Source: a virus. From it: 64,000 bases of DNA. Shown here piece by piece: positions 8,919-17,946 of this stretch. Positions within the stretch are counted from its first letter, which is position 1; each line of letters begins with the position of its first letter. The notes beneath the pieces were generated by a model that did no database searches, was not told the DNA's origin, and saw only the letters and a list, made by a program, of their open reading frames with translations. The DNA lies in the IMG/VR virus record IMGVR_UViG_3300012003_000002, positions 33,562 through 97,561 of that record; one strand, given 5' to 3'. The position numbers were made by a program, and so were the translations under genes.

Positions 8919-9767
8919 TTAAACAGAAGGTGTTGTTGTATCATTATTATTTAATGTTCCTATATTATTACTTAAATTATAAGTAAGTGTTGCAACTCTT
9001 TCGCCTGAACTAGTTGATTTATCTCCAGTAGGAGCTAATGTAATCATTTTACCAACAGAACTTATTTGAAAAGCATCTGTTGCTGTAGGATTGTCCCATA
9101 AGAAACCATTCTTAATTGGTGAACCGCCTTTCCATAAAGTAGCAGCTACATTTACAGGTGTTGTACCTACTGTATTATACCAAAAACATCTAGCATCAAT
9201 TACTAAAATATTTTCTAAAGGATAAGTATTTTTAAATAAATTTATATTAAATAAAACAGATTCGTACCCTGTTCCTGTATTATCACCACCCCAAGTTTCA
9301 TACGGAGTTCCTGTGATAGGATATTGAGTTTGTCTTCCCCATCCTAAATATGTAGTTTGTGTATTTTGTCCTACATCTGGTGTAACGATTCTAGTTCTAG
9401 TATCTAAATCCATTCCAGTTGTAAATTCATAAGTTAACATTATATAATCAGCATTAAATTGAAATGATGATTCACCTAAATTAAAATTAATTAATTTTTG
9501 ACAACCTTCTTCAAAATCATCTTTTACTACAATAGTATATGCAGTAGCAGCGGTTAATCCTATAATAGTAAATGGAGATGATAATACTTGATAAAATGTA
9601 CCATTATTTATATTATATGATATATTTCCCTGATTACCAGAATAGGTTATTGTTGCTGTACCATCATCACCAGTTTGATTTGTTGGATTTGTAGTAGTAA
9701 TTACTAATGGTCTAAGATTACAACTCCTATTATCTAATTTATATATGTTTTTTTTAAAAGCTCTCAT
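8919..9767 (-). CDS. Beta-rich structural protein of the fibre region
   Basis: A 282-residue protein with a fibronectin-like or SprB-like beta segment near residues 20-95 (NPTNQTGDDGTATITYSG, GLTAATAYTIVVKD), then an aromatic-rich domain. SprB-type repeats are common in gliding Bacteroidota surface proteins, so this may be a carbohydrate- or adhesin-binding module. Its position in the fibre operon supports a virion role. The precise role is unknown. Confidence 0.5.
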   Translation of the reverse strand: MRAFKKNIYKLDNRSCNLRPLVITTTNPTNQTGDDGTATITYSGNQGNISYNINNGTFYQVLSSPFTIIGLTAATAYTIVVKDDFEEGCQKLINFNLGESSFQFNADYIMLTYEFTTGMDLDTRTRIVTPDVGQNTQTTYLGWGRQTQYPITGTPYETWGGDNTGTGYESVLFNINLFKNTYPLENILVIDARCFWYNTVGTTPVNVAATLWKGGSPIKNGFLWDNPTATDAFQISSVGKMITLAPTGDKSTSSGERVATLTYNLSNNIGTLNNNDTTTPSV

Positions 9768-9772
9768 TTATT

Positions 9773-11062
9773 TTAAATTTTAGTATTACCTAATAGATAA
9801 TAAATATTTGTATTTAATTTCTTTTCAATGAAAGTTTGTTGACCATATCCTTTTATTTTATAACCGATAGAATTTATTAATGTTACACCTGATGTTAAAT
9901 GAGTTACTATACCTGTACCTTCTTGAATAAATCCTACTGAAAAATTTGGAATATTCACTCCTGAATCAATTGTAATTGATACATCTACAGTACCATTATT
10001 TATAAAGATAATATAATTATAATCACTATTTGTTATTGTATAATTTGTACCTGTAAAATCTGCAGGATAAGTTATAATTTTTTGTAAATTATCTCCTATT
10101 TGAATATTTCCAATACCAACTATAGATTCTCCATTAATTGTCTTGAGTATTGGAGATGTGATAATTGGGTTTAAAGGGTCTGTATTATCTATAATATTAC
10201 CAGTAACAGATTGAACACTTATTGAATTTATTATATAAGGGGTATTAACATTACCATTTCCAGTAATATTAATACCAGTTCCTTGGTTTATATAAGTTGG
10301 AGGTGTATTAATAACAGCTTCAATTGTATAAGGACTTAAAACTGTTCCTGAACCTACTATTGTAACATTATTTCCAGCATTTAATTTAGTTTCTGAACCA
10401 TCTGGTACTGAAGGAATTATACTTTGTACATATTCTTTTGTAGTTAATACTTTACCAGTAGTCTCATTATTTATAATTAATAATGACTGTGCTGGAGCTA
10501 TAACTTCATTACCTACTGTTTTAACTATACCTAAATCTGTTAAATTTGCGTTAACAATATAAGGAGTTAGTGTTGTACCTGTACCAGTTATAGTAATATT
10601 AGTACCTTGATTTATTTTAGTCTCAGAACCATTAGCTACAGTATCTGTACTATTTATAACATATGGGGAAGCTATTGTTCCAACTCCTGTTACTGTAGTA
10701 TTTGTTCCTGCATTTATTTTAGTTTCTGAACCATTAGCTGGTGTTGTATTGGAATTTGATACTAAGAAAAAATTAAAAGATTTTCCAGAATAGTCAATAC
10801 CATCTACTGCCGTATAAGTTGGATATACAAAGTTTGAAGTTAATAATCCTGTTTCAAGATCTACAACTTGTCTCCAAACATATTCAGTTTTTTCATCTTT
10901 ACAATAAACTTTTAAACCTTCATAATATTTAAATGCTAGGTTATTACCTACTCCTAAATCTTTAAGAGTTAATTCATTTTGAATACCTGTTATAGAATCT
11001 AATCTAACCTGTTTAGGTACGTTAAAACCTTTAGGTATATCTGCACTATATTGATTTGCCAT
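9773..11062 (-). CDS. Repetitive fibre or spike protein
   Basis: A 429-residue protein with an N-terminal attachment-like domain (residues 1-95) followed by several copies of a 25-30-residue unit built on NGSETKINAGTNTTVTG...PYVIN. Such GTN(I/T)T(I/V)TG repeats are typical of phage fibre shafts in Bacteroidota phages. The C terminus ends in a short beta domain. It lies between two virion-associated unknowns in the fibre operon. Confidence 0.5.
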   Translation of the reverse strand: MANQYSADIPKGFNVPKQVRLDSITGIQNELTLKDLGVGNNLAFKYYEGLKVYCKDEKTEYVWRQVVDLETGLLTSNFVYPTYTAVDGIDYSGKSFNFFLVSNSNTTPANGSETKINAGTNTTVTGVGTIASPYVINSTDTVANGSETKINQGTNITITGTGTTLTPYIVNANLTDLGIVKTVGNEVIAPAQSLLIINNETTGKVLTTKEYVQSIIPSVPDGSETKLNAGNNVTIVGSGTVLSPYTIEAVINTPPTYINQGTGINITGNGNVNTPYIINSISVQSVTGNIIDNTDPLNPIITSPILKTINGESIVGIGNIQIGDNLQKIITYPADFTGTNYTITNSDYNYIIFINNGTVDVSITIDSGVNIPNFSVGFIQEGTGIVTHLTSGVTLINSIGYKIKGYGQQTFIEKKLNTNIYYLLGNTKI

Positions 11063-11066
11063 TTTA

Positions 11067-11729
11067 TTATATTATTTTTTTAAATTTGAAAAATATATCA
11101 CTAGGTGTATAAAAATCTTTAGATATAAACAAAGTATTATTTAAAGTAGATGAATAATTGGTATCAAATATGTCTGTAACATTATTATTTAATATATCTG
11201 TAATTATAAAATTTTTATTATCTGATTCTGTAGCATAAAAACAAATTCTACCTAAATAAGGATAATTTATAGTTTTACCTATATTTTCAAAATTAATATA
11301 ACTATCAAATAATTTATTTGTAAAATAATTTGTAGTAGTTAATAATGGAATTATATCACTTATTGTAGTAAGATAAGATTGTTCTTGCCAATAATATATT
11401 TTATTTACTTTTGGTTGTATAGGAATATTATTAGCATCTGTTTTTTGAGATTGTATGAATTTATCCTTTTTAGTCATTTGATATATTTCTTGATAATTAT
11501 TATTACAAATTACTTTAGAACTATGTAAAATAGTATTATATATTTTTAAAAGTTGTTTTATTTCTATATCACTTAATACTAAATGAGTTCCATATAAAAA
11601 ATCATATACAATATCTAATAAATAAATATCATTTGGTATTATTGTTTTACCAATTTTAGTTTTTTTATATTCTTTATTTAAAGAACTAATTATTGTAGCA
11701 TTATGTGATTTTTCATTTATTTGTTGCAT
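11067..11729 (-). CDS. Structural-module protein, unknown
   Basis: A 220-residue protein, predominantly helical in the first 110 residues and mixed afterwards, very Asn/Ile/Tyr-rich. It lies 5-8 bases from both neighbours in the fibre operon. I recognise no family. A tail or fibre-connector role is inferred from position. Confidence 0.5.
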   Translation of the reverse strand: MQQINEKSHNATIISSLNKEYKKTKIGKTIIPNDIYLLDIVYDFLYGTHLVLSDIEIKQLLKIYNTILHSSKVICNNNYQEIYQMTKKDKFIQSQKTDANNIPIQPKVNKIYYWQEQSYLTTISDIIPLLTTTNYFTNKLFDSYINFENIGKTINYPYLGRICFYATESDNKNFIITDILNNNVTDIFDTNYSSTLNNTLFISKDFYTPSDIFFKFKKII

Positions 11730-11736
11730 AATTTAA

Positions 11737-12318
11737 TTATTGTTGTATAAATTTACTACAAGAACTACAAGTAACTGTTTCACAATTTTTACATTTAGAT
11801 ATGTTACAAAGTTTTTTAAGATTATTTAACATTTCAATTGCTTGTAAATAATATCCAATACTTAATGATTTTTCAATAGAATCTATTAATAAATTTACAG
11901 TAATTGTTAAATTATTTGAATAAACAGTTGTAGAATTATAATCTATAGATTTTTCTGACTCTAATAAATAATTTAACATACACTTATAATAAGGTTGTAA
12001 ATTATAAGTAATAGCTAAAGCAGGATCTTGACAATTTACACAACCATCTATACCTATATAATTACTTTGAATTTCTACAAACCAAATATCAGTAAAGGAA
12101 TAAACACTTACTTCTTTAGCATCTATTATAAAAACTTCTTTATTATTAATTTGTTGTAATTTATAATTTAAATTAATACTTAAAGAATCATCTTTAAAAG
12201 TATCAATATTCCATAATTTAATTGAAGTTATTATACTTCCTGCAACAGTTTCTGCGTCAATTGCAAGTTGTTGTCCATCATTTAAAATTTCAAAGTTATT
12301 TACGATAACTGCTGCCAT
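11737..12318 (-). CDS. Structural-module protein with a Cys-rich C terminus
   Basis: A 193-residue protein. The central part is beta-rich. It contains CVNCQD near residue 95 and ends with CKNCETVTCSSCSKF, so two or three CxxC knuckles could bind zinc or form disulfides. It is the first gene after the terminator at 12331-12377, so it may begin a separate leftward transcript. The function is not known. Confidence 0.5.
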   Translation of the reverse strand: MAAVIVNNFEILNDGQQLAIDAETVAGSIITSIKLWNIDTFKDDSLSINLNYKLQQINNKEVFIIDAKEVSVYSFTDIWFVEIQSNYIGIDGCVNCQDPALAITYNLQPYYKCMLNYLLESEKSIDYNSTTVYSNNLTITVNLLIDSIEKSLSIGYYLQAIEMLNNLKKLCNISKCKNCETVTCSSCSKFIQQ

Positions 12319-12330
12319 ATTTTTTATATA

Positions 12331-12377
12331 AAAAAAGGCTGACTGTGTACAAATTAATGTTTACAATCAGCCTTTAA
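12331..12377 (-). terminator. Rho-independent terminator, leftward
   Basis: The minus strand has AAAGGCTGATTGT paired with the complementary ACAGTCAGCCTTT arm (one wobble or mismatch), followed by seven T. It lies directly after the 335-residue structural gene and should separate capsid-type from fibre-type transcripts. Confidence 0.5.
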
Positions 12378-12398
12378 GGTTATTATTTATTTATTTTA

Positions 12399-13406
12399 TT
12401 ATATTACTGCGAAATTAGCTGGTACTACAGCAAAAGTATCTACTGCTGTTCTAATAGAAGTAAGAATTGCATTTGTAGCAGCATTGTTTGCTAATGTATC
12501 AGCAACTTTATCTACTGCAATAGTTAAAACTTTATATTGACGTTCTACAGAAGTTTCTGTACGTGGCATATAATGTTTAATATGAATAAGATTATAAACA
12601 CCTGATCCAGATGCATATGTTGGAGTTAAGTTTCCAAAATTAGCTGGAAAACCATATTCTCTTGCTGGATCATATTTAAATCCTTTAAGAACATATTCTG
12701 CATTAGTAACCCATTTTCCAGTACCTGTTCCAGTATATGGTGCAGTTATTTGAGTAGTAGTTAAAACATTAAGGTTTGAACCATTATCTCCTGTTGGTAC
12801 ATTTTCAAAAACTTTACCTTTAATAGTAAATCGTAATTTACGACCAGTATCACGTCCAACACGATTAGCTTGATATTTTTCAGTAACTAAAATTCCAGTA
12901 CCATCTGCAACTGCAGTGAATTCTTTTCCACCACGATTAGATAGATTTTTATTTAAAGATACTAAAACACCATCTCTTACAGTTGTTGCTGTATCAGAAC
13001 CTAGTACTTGACCTGTTACATAATATCCTTGAATAGTTGTAAAATTTTCAGGAGATAATTGATCTTCTAATCTAATTTCAACTTCATAAGTTCTTTTAGC
13101 TGCTACAACACCTGCTGTGTTGAAACCATCTACTTTATAAGAACCTAACACTTCAGCAGAATAAGCTGTAACTGTAACTTTATCTACATATTTAGGATCT
13201 ACTTTATCAGAGAATTCAAATCCTCCAGGAATTCCATCTGCCTTTTGTAAAATATAAAAGGGTTTTTTTGCTGCAACATCACTACCATCTTTAGATAGTA
13301 CTTTTAATTCTTTGTCTGATGCTGTTGCAATAAAAGTAGGTACAGTTGTTTCTATAGCTACTGCGTTTCCAATCATCATTTCACCCACTTGATTTGGTGT
13401 TATCAT
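12399..13406 (-). CDS. Abundant structural protein, possible auxiliary capsid or tail protein
   Basis: A 335-residue protein, Ala/Thr/Val-rich, with more regular codon use than its neighbours and beta-rich throughout. It is bounded downstream by a strong terminator, which suits a highly expressed virion protein. I cannot match it to a named family. In crAss-like phages a similar place between connector and fibre genes holds auxiliary capsid or tail proteins, and that is the basis of the call. Confidence 0.5.
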   Translation of the reverse strand: MITPNQVGEMMIGNAVAIETTVPTFIATASDKELKVLSKDGSDVAAKKPFYILQKADGIPGGFEFSDKVDPKYVDKVTVTAYSAEVLGSYKVDGFNTAGVVAAKRTYEVEIRLEDQLSPENFTTIQGYYVTGQVLGSDTATTVRDGVLVSLNKNLSNRGGKEFTAVADGTGILVTEKYQANRVGRDTGRKLRFTIKGKVFENVPTGDNGSNLNVLTTTQITAPYTGTGTGKWVTNAEYVLKGFKYDPAREYGFPANFGNLTPTYASGSGVYNLIHIKHYMPRTETSVERQYKVLTIAVDKVADTLANNAATNAILTSIRTAVDTFAVVPANFAVI

Positions 13407-13440
13407 TCTGTTTTAATTTTTAATTAATAATAATTTTTGT

Positions 13441-14028
13441 TTATAAATATCTGAAATCAGATTTATTTGGATTTTGACCGTTTAACCACGCAATCAATGT
13501 GGATTTTTTAATATTATTTTGTTCAGCACAATTTGCTGCATAATCCCAAATTTCTTTGGTTTTAGTATTAATTACTTTTTTAGCATTGGGATTATTTTCT
13601 CCTGTATTAAGTTTTGAACCATAAAAATAATTATCTTTACCATATCTAATAGATTTTGGATTCTTTTTACCTTTCATAGGACTAATTCTACCAAGATTCT
13701 TACCTTTTAAAGCTATAGATAATTTATTTCTAGTTTCTTTTGAAGGTTTACATCCTGGTGAACCATCTCCACCATCTGTAAGATTAACTAAATTTCCTAA
13801 CCCTAAATCACGTCTTCCATATAATTTAATTAATTGAATTTCTGCTTCTTGTGCACTTTCCCAATTTAAATTATCTGATAATATTTCTATTATATAATCG
13901 TGTTTATTAACTTCATTTTTCCAAAAACTAGATCTTGTACTTTTTATATATGGTCTTTTATTGTTTCCAATACCTATATAAAATATTTCTTTATCTGATT
14001 TTCTTTTATGTATATATAAACAATACAT
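13441..14028 (-). CDS. GIY-YIG homing endonuclease with NUMOD modules
   Basis: A 195-residue protein starting MYCLYIHKRKSDKEIFYIGIG, a GIY-YIG core (Tyr and the YIG-like FYIGIG), with the catalytic-type Glu in AQEAEIQLIKLYG and the typical NLTDGGDGSPG end of the nuclease domain. A NUMOD3-like segment (GKNLGRISPMKGKKNP) and a NUMOD1-like helix-turn-helix C terminus (KKVINTKTKEIWDYAANCA) follow and would bind DNA. It is a free-standing insertion between two virion genes and does not split either. Confidence 0.5.
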   Translation of the reverse strand: MYCLYIHKRKSDKEIFYIGIGNNKRPYIKSTRSSFWKNEVNKHDYIIEILSDNLNWESAQEAEIQLIKLYGRRDLGLGNLVNLTDGGDGSPGCKPSKETRNKLSIALKGKNLGRISPMKGKKNPKSIRYGKDNYFYGSKLNTGENNPNAKKVINTKTKEIWDYAANCAEQNNIKKSTLIAWLNGQNPNKSDFRYL

Positions 14029-14030
14029 GT

Positions 14031-14780
14031 TTATTCATTTGTTTGACTCATCTGAGCCTTTACTTGTAAATTTTGAGGTCTATAGTCTACTAGTGCAAGC
14101 ATTACTGCACGATCTAATATTTCTCTACAGATTTCTGTATTTAATTCACAAGGTGTTTCTACATAAATTCCATCAATTGTTAAATTATCTGATGGAAAAG
14201 CAGTATTTAAATTTGTAATAATAATTGGTTTTGGATATTTAATATATCTAATTCTATACTCTAATGATCCTAAAACATTATATGGTGATATAATTTCAAC
14301 AACTTTAACATTATTAATATTTGATAAATCTAATCTCCAAGCAATTTGTTTATTTGGTTTTTCAAAAGGATTATCATTTTGAATATTATATTCATCATAA
14401 GATATTGGTTTAATATTTTTTAAAAAAGTATTATTATAACAATCTTCAGAAATTATTTTAGCTGTTTCATTAACAATTAAAAATAAATCATCAGGTACAG
14501 TATAAAACTTTGCTTCTGGTTCAATATTAAAAGAATTTAAAATAGTATTAGTTGTTTTATAATCTTTTACTAATTGATTTAAATCTCTACGTCTTTTTTC
14601 AGTAGCTTCAAAACCTTTTTGTTTACGATTACTTAAAGGATCATAATAATTTTTAATAATCTCAAGTTGAGCTTTTGTTAAATAAACGCTTAATTCGTAA
14701 TCGTCAATTCCTGGTGAGCTCATAGAGGCTATTGCATTATATGCTAAATTGAACTCATTTTTGAACTCTAAATTGGTCAT
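14031..14780 (-). CDS. Head-tail connector (ring) protein of the crAss-like type
   Basis: A 249-residue protein starting MTNLEFKNEFNLAYNAIAS, with SPGIDDYELSVYLTKAQLEIIKNYY. It ends with a helical block ETPCELNTEICREILDRAVMLALVDYRP. I recall this N- and C-terminal pattern from crAss-like connector proteins that sit under the portal. It lies between the capsid and fibre genes, as expected. Which ring position it takes cannot be settled from sequence. Confidence 0.5.
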   Translation of the reverse strand: MTNLEFKNEFNLAYNAIASMSSPGIDDYELSVYLTKAQLEIIKNYYDPLSNRKQKGFEATEKRRRDLNQLVKDYKTTNTILNSFNIEPEAKFYTVPDDLFLIVNETAKIISEDCYNNTFLKNIKPISYDEYNIQNDNPFEKPNKQIAWRLDLSNINNVKVVEIISPYNVLGSLEYRIRYIKYPKPIIITNLNTAFPSDNLTIDGIYVETPCELNTEICREILDRAVMLALVDYRPQNLQVKAQMSQTNE

Positions 14781-14782
14781 AA

Positions 14783-15640
14783 CTATTTAATTTTATTTAT
14801 CTTAGCTTCAATCAACGATCTTACATCTTGATTTTTTACATTGTCTAAATAAGCAATTGCATTATCAAATGTTGCAATTTCTCCTGAATTACAGAGATCT
14901 AAACCATCTTCTGTTGAATATTTATTTGATTTTTTTACAATTATACCTTTATCAAGTCCTGTATTAATTAACATTTTTGTATAAAGAGTTTTATCATTCA
15001 TTACATTAACAAATTTAGCAGCTTCATTATCAATAAATTCTTCAACTTTATGTTGTAACCAATCTAATTTAGATTCTGGTGAAATAGGTTTATTTGTAAG
15101 TAATTTAAGAACACTAAGTAATTTATCCTTATCATCTTCAATTTTACCATACATTTTAAAAGCTTCTTTCTTAGAATCATATTTACCTTTATTTTCTAAC
15201 ATCTCTTCGTTTTCTCTACAGATTGCAAATTGATAAGTTTGTTTAGTATTACGACTTGCCCAAGAAGGAGCTATTTCATTTTTTAATGATTCTAAAATTT
15301 TTAAAGATATAAAATCCATTGGATTACTTGTATCTAATCTATTATTAGCATCTTCTTTATGTAATGCAATTCTAAATGTATTCCAAAAATCACCATATAC
15401 AGATAAATTTAAACCTGTAACAGATTCTAAATATTCTTTTTCTTCATTACTTAAAACATTAGCAATTGATCCATTTCTCATAAGAGGTGTACAAAATTTA
15501 CGAACTGCTTTTGATAATAGACCACCTGCTATTACGTGGTTTTTATCTACATTTGCAGCCATTCCTCTATTTCTATGAATATATCTAAGTGTAATAATTT
15601 CTTGTGGTAATGTAAAATTACCTTTTAATGTTTTTTCCAT
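14783..15640 (-). CDS. Conserved crAss-like structural protein next to the major capsid gene
   Basis: A 285-residue mostly helical protein. Its middle carries the recognisable segments NVLSNEEKEYLE, DTSNPMDFISLKILESLKNEIAPSW and a Lys/Glu-rich helical C terminus. It lies directly downstream of the major capsid gene, beyond a structured noncoding element (15685-15768). Comparable genes follow the capsid gene in related phages. The role may be connector, head-completion or injected protein. Confidence 0.5.
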   Translation of the reverse strand: MEKTLKGNFTLPQEIITLRYIHRNRGMAANVDKNHVIAGGLLSKAVRKFCTPLMRNGSIANVLSNEEKEYLESVTGLNLSVYGDFWNTFRIALHKEDANNRLDTSNPMDFISLKILESLKNEIAPSWASRNTKQTYQFAICRENEEMLENKGKYDSKKEAFKMYGKIEDDKDKLLSVLKLLTNKPISPESKLDWLQHKVEEFIDNEAAKFVNVMNDKTLYTKMLINTGLDKGIIVKKSNKYSTEDGLDLCNSGEIATFDNAIAYLDNVKNQDVRSLIEAKINKIK

Positions 15641-15684
15641 TCTTCTTTTTATTTGTCTTCTTCCGAAAGATTTTTAATTTATTA

Positions 15685-15768
15685 TAAAAATAGAAATGGG
15701 GAAATGACCCAGAGACAATACTCACCTATGATCCAATCCCACACGTCCTAAACGCAACCTCTATTTTA
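15685..15768 (-). ncRNA. Structured, GC-richer element just after the major capsid gene
   Basis: The arms AAAATAGA (15687-15694) and TCTATTTT (15760-15767) form a closing stem. Inside lie a GGG/CCC hairpin and a GAG/CTC hairpin. The leftward RNA would run into a U-rich stretch after the closing stem. The insert is visibly richer in G+C than the surrounding DNA and has no open frame. It could be an attenuator, an RNA processing site or a terminator that lowers expression after the capsid gene. Which one cannot be decided here. Confidence 0.5.
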
Positions 15769-15775
15769 ATTTATT

Positions 15776-17287
15776 TTAGTTTAACAATGATGGAATCATT
15801 GATGCAGTTCTAGAAGCATCTTTTACCAATGAACCAACTCCTTCTACAAGAGCAGTCATTGTTGCAGAATCTTCCATTAATTGCATTGTTCCACCTCTAC
15901 GACCTGTATAAGGATCTCTAATACCTGCCATATATCCACGTAATTCGTCAGAACCTCTAACTTTTACTTTTTGAATATTTGGTTCTTCCATTGAACCGAT
16001 ATAAAGAATATCGTATCTGTAAGATTCAGCTACACCACCATCTGGGTGAAGAATTTTATTACGAACTTTATCATCATACATTGGATCGACTTCTAACATT
16101 ACGTGAATGTTATTAGGAGCTCTATATTCAGTAAATTGGAATCCTGCACTAAATGCATTATTGTGGAATTTAGAAGATACTTGTTTAATTGCATTTTGGT
16201 TTGTATTATCAAATCCTAATGAAGCCCAACCTGAAGCAATTTCTGATACAGCTCTATGAAATTGAGCAGCTCCTCTTTCACCTGTACGTAACATAAATTT
16301 ACGTTGATCCCAATCTAATTTACCTTCTGATAATTCAGATAGTAAATCTTCCAACATACGAATAGAAAATCTATTGTAATAAGTGGTATTAGAAACTTCC
16401 ATTTGTTCACGAATTCCTGAACCAGCTTTAATTTCAATATTAGCATTACCTTTATTCAAGAAACGTCCATTTTCATCACGGTTTGTTTTACCAAACATGA
16501 TAGTACGAGATTTAATACGAGATAAAGCTTTTTCAAATTGCCAGTAAACTTCCTGCATCCAAGTTGTAGAACTATGTACTTTTCCTGTGTTAGGATCTCT
16601 TGTTTCAATACCTGCATGATATACTGGTTGAATTTTACAATCAATCATTGCACCTGAAACTTTATGTTCCATACGAATTGAAGTAACAGAATTTCTCATT
16701 AAGAAAGGAGAGGTAAATTGAATACCTGCACCTTGAATAGAAAGTTCATCTTCAACAGGAGCACCCTCAATAGAGAATCTATTTCCTGGTAAAAATTCAT
16801 CTCCTGGAATACCTAATAGAGATTCTTGACCACCCCATACTTCACAAGTATAAACATAGTTAGAACCTTCTTCATAAGGATCTTCAATAATTCTCATTTG
16901 ATATGTATCTGGTCTATGACCTGCTATCAAATGCATTTTTGTAAACCATTTTTCAGCGAATACCATTTCAAATGTTGCTCTAGCAGCTCCAACACCGACA
17001 GTGTTAGCATCTACAACAGCTCCATTATATCTAGATTCAACTAATGCAATACTACGTTCATCAGAACCAACAACTTTCCATACAAAATCATCTGCAGTGG
17101 CTATAATTTTTTCAGGAAATAATGATAAGGTTGTATCCAAATTTTTCATTCCTGAGTTTTGCAACAATACAGTTGTTAATGGTGAAATTAATTGTGGTTG
17201 AGAACCAAACAATTGAGAGATGTGATTTTTGAGACTAAGGCCGCTCCAAGCTTGACTTTTCGTCATAATAAATTTGCCTGCTGACAT
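15776..17287 (-). CDS. Major capsid protein (HK97 fold, crAss-like)
   Basis: A 503-residue protein, the usual length for crAss-like major capsid proteins. Its N terminus (MSAGKFIMTKSQAWSGLSLKNHISQLFG) has no cleaved delta domain that I can see. The central part (HRPDTYQMRIIEDPYEEGSNYVYTCEVWGG) and the C-terminal DILYIGSMEEPNIQKVKVRGSDELRGYMAG match the conserved crAss-like type. Codon use is the most regular in the window, in keeping with high expression. It is preceded by the scaffold-like gene, with one homing-endonuclease-like gene inserted between. Confidence 0.5.
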   Translation of the reverse strand: MSAGKFIMTKSQAWSGLSLKNHISQLFGSQPQLISPLTTVLLQNSGMKNLDTTLSLFPEKIIATADDFVWKVVGSDERSIALVESRYNGAVVDANTVGVGAARATFEMVFAEKWFTKMHLIAGHRPDTYQMRIIEDPYEEGSNYVYTCEVWGGQESLLGIPGDEFLPGNRFSIEGAPVEDELSIQGAGIQFTSPFLMRNSVTSIRMEHKVSGAMIDCKIQPVYHAGIETRDPNTGKVHSSTTWMQEVYWQFEKALSRIKSRTIMFGKTNRDENGRFLNKGNANIEIKAGSGIREQMEVSNTTYYNRFSIRMLEDLLSELSEGKLDWDQRKFMLRTGERGAAQFHRAVSEIASGWASLGFDNTNQNAIKQVSSKFHNNAFSAGFQFTEYRAPNNIHVMLEVDPMYDDKVRNKILHPDGGVAESYRYDILYIGSMEEPNIQKVKVRGSDELRGYMAGIRDPYTGRRGGTMQLMEDSATMTALVEGVGSLVKDASRTASMIPSLLN

Positions 17288-17340
17288 ATTATATATATAT
17301 TTAAGTATATCACTTCATTGTAATATACAAAGTTTTCCAT

Positions 17341-17940
17341 TTAATCTTGGAAGGAGATTTTATTTATAAAACATTCATTGTAACCTCCAAATGTTTTTTG
17401 TGGAATATATTTTTCTACATTATTTAATAATTCAATTTCTTTATAAATAGCGTCGTATTTATTTAACATTGTTAATTCTAGAATTTCTGCAGTATATGGA
17501 ATATTCTTTAATCTAGTTTTAATATCTTTTGTTAAACCGTATTTATAAAATTCAAAACCATTATCTTCGATTAATTTAAGATGATAGAAATAAAGAGTTT
17601 CAGTTAACCATAATTCTTTATTTCTTTCTGCAAGTGTTAAATTATATACTCCAGGAGCTTTTATTCTTTCAACACCTTCTCTAGCTTTTCTATTTCTTTT
17701 GTTTTGACATTCGTTAATTTTATCCCTATTATTTTTTGTATAAAGTTTTCTTTTTTCTTTTAAGAGTTCTTTATTTTTATCATAATATTCTTTTCTAGAT
17801 TTAGATCTATCTCGACTTCTATCTTTTTCACGAATTTCTTCTAGATTATTTAATCTCCATTGTTTTTTACGAGTATTAATACTTTCTTTATTTTCTTCGT
17901 AATATTTTTTATAAGTCTCTGGATTATATTTACCTCCCAA
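17341..17940 (-). CDS. Probable homing endonuclease, GIY-YIG-like, inserted between scaffold and capsid genes
   Basis: A 199-residue protein. The first 90 residues are repeats of YY(E/D)KNKE..K.KR type, common in the DNA-binding arms of phage homing nucleases. The C-terminal half has FYKYGLTKDIKTRLKN, a GIY-YIG-like (YGLT) strand and Arg, then a helix with Glu (AIYKEIELLNN) and FGGYNECF. The first Tyr of the motif is not obvious, so activity is uncertain. It is a free-standing insertion seven bases from the scaffold stop. Confidence 0.5.
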   Translation of the reverse strand: MGGKYNPETYKKYYEENKESINTRKKQWRLNNLEEIREKDRSRDRSKSRKEYYDKNKELLKEKRKLYTKNNRDKINECQNKRNRKAREGVERIKAPGVYNLTLAERNKELWLTETLYFYHLKLIEDNGFEFYKYGLTKDIKTRLKNIPYTAEILELTMLNKYDAIYKEIELLNNVEKYIPQKTFGGYNECFINKISFQD

Positions 17941-17946
17941 AATTTA

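Noticed and set aside
16826-17201. Plus-strand frames opposite the capsid gene, and a minus-strand frame at 16456-16644 in another frame
   Set aside because: The major capsid frame fully explains this stretch; the others lack start context and family resemblance.
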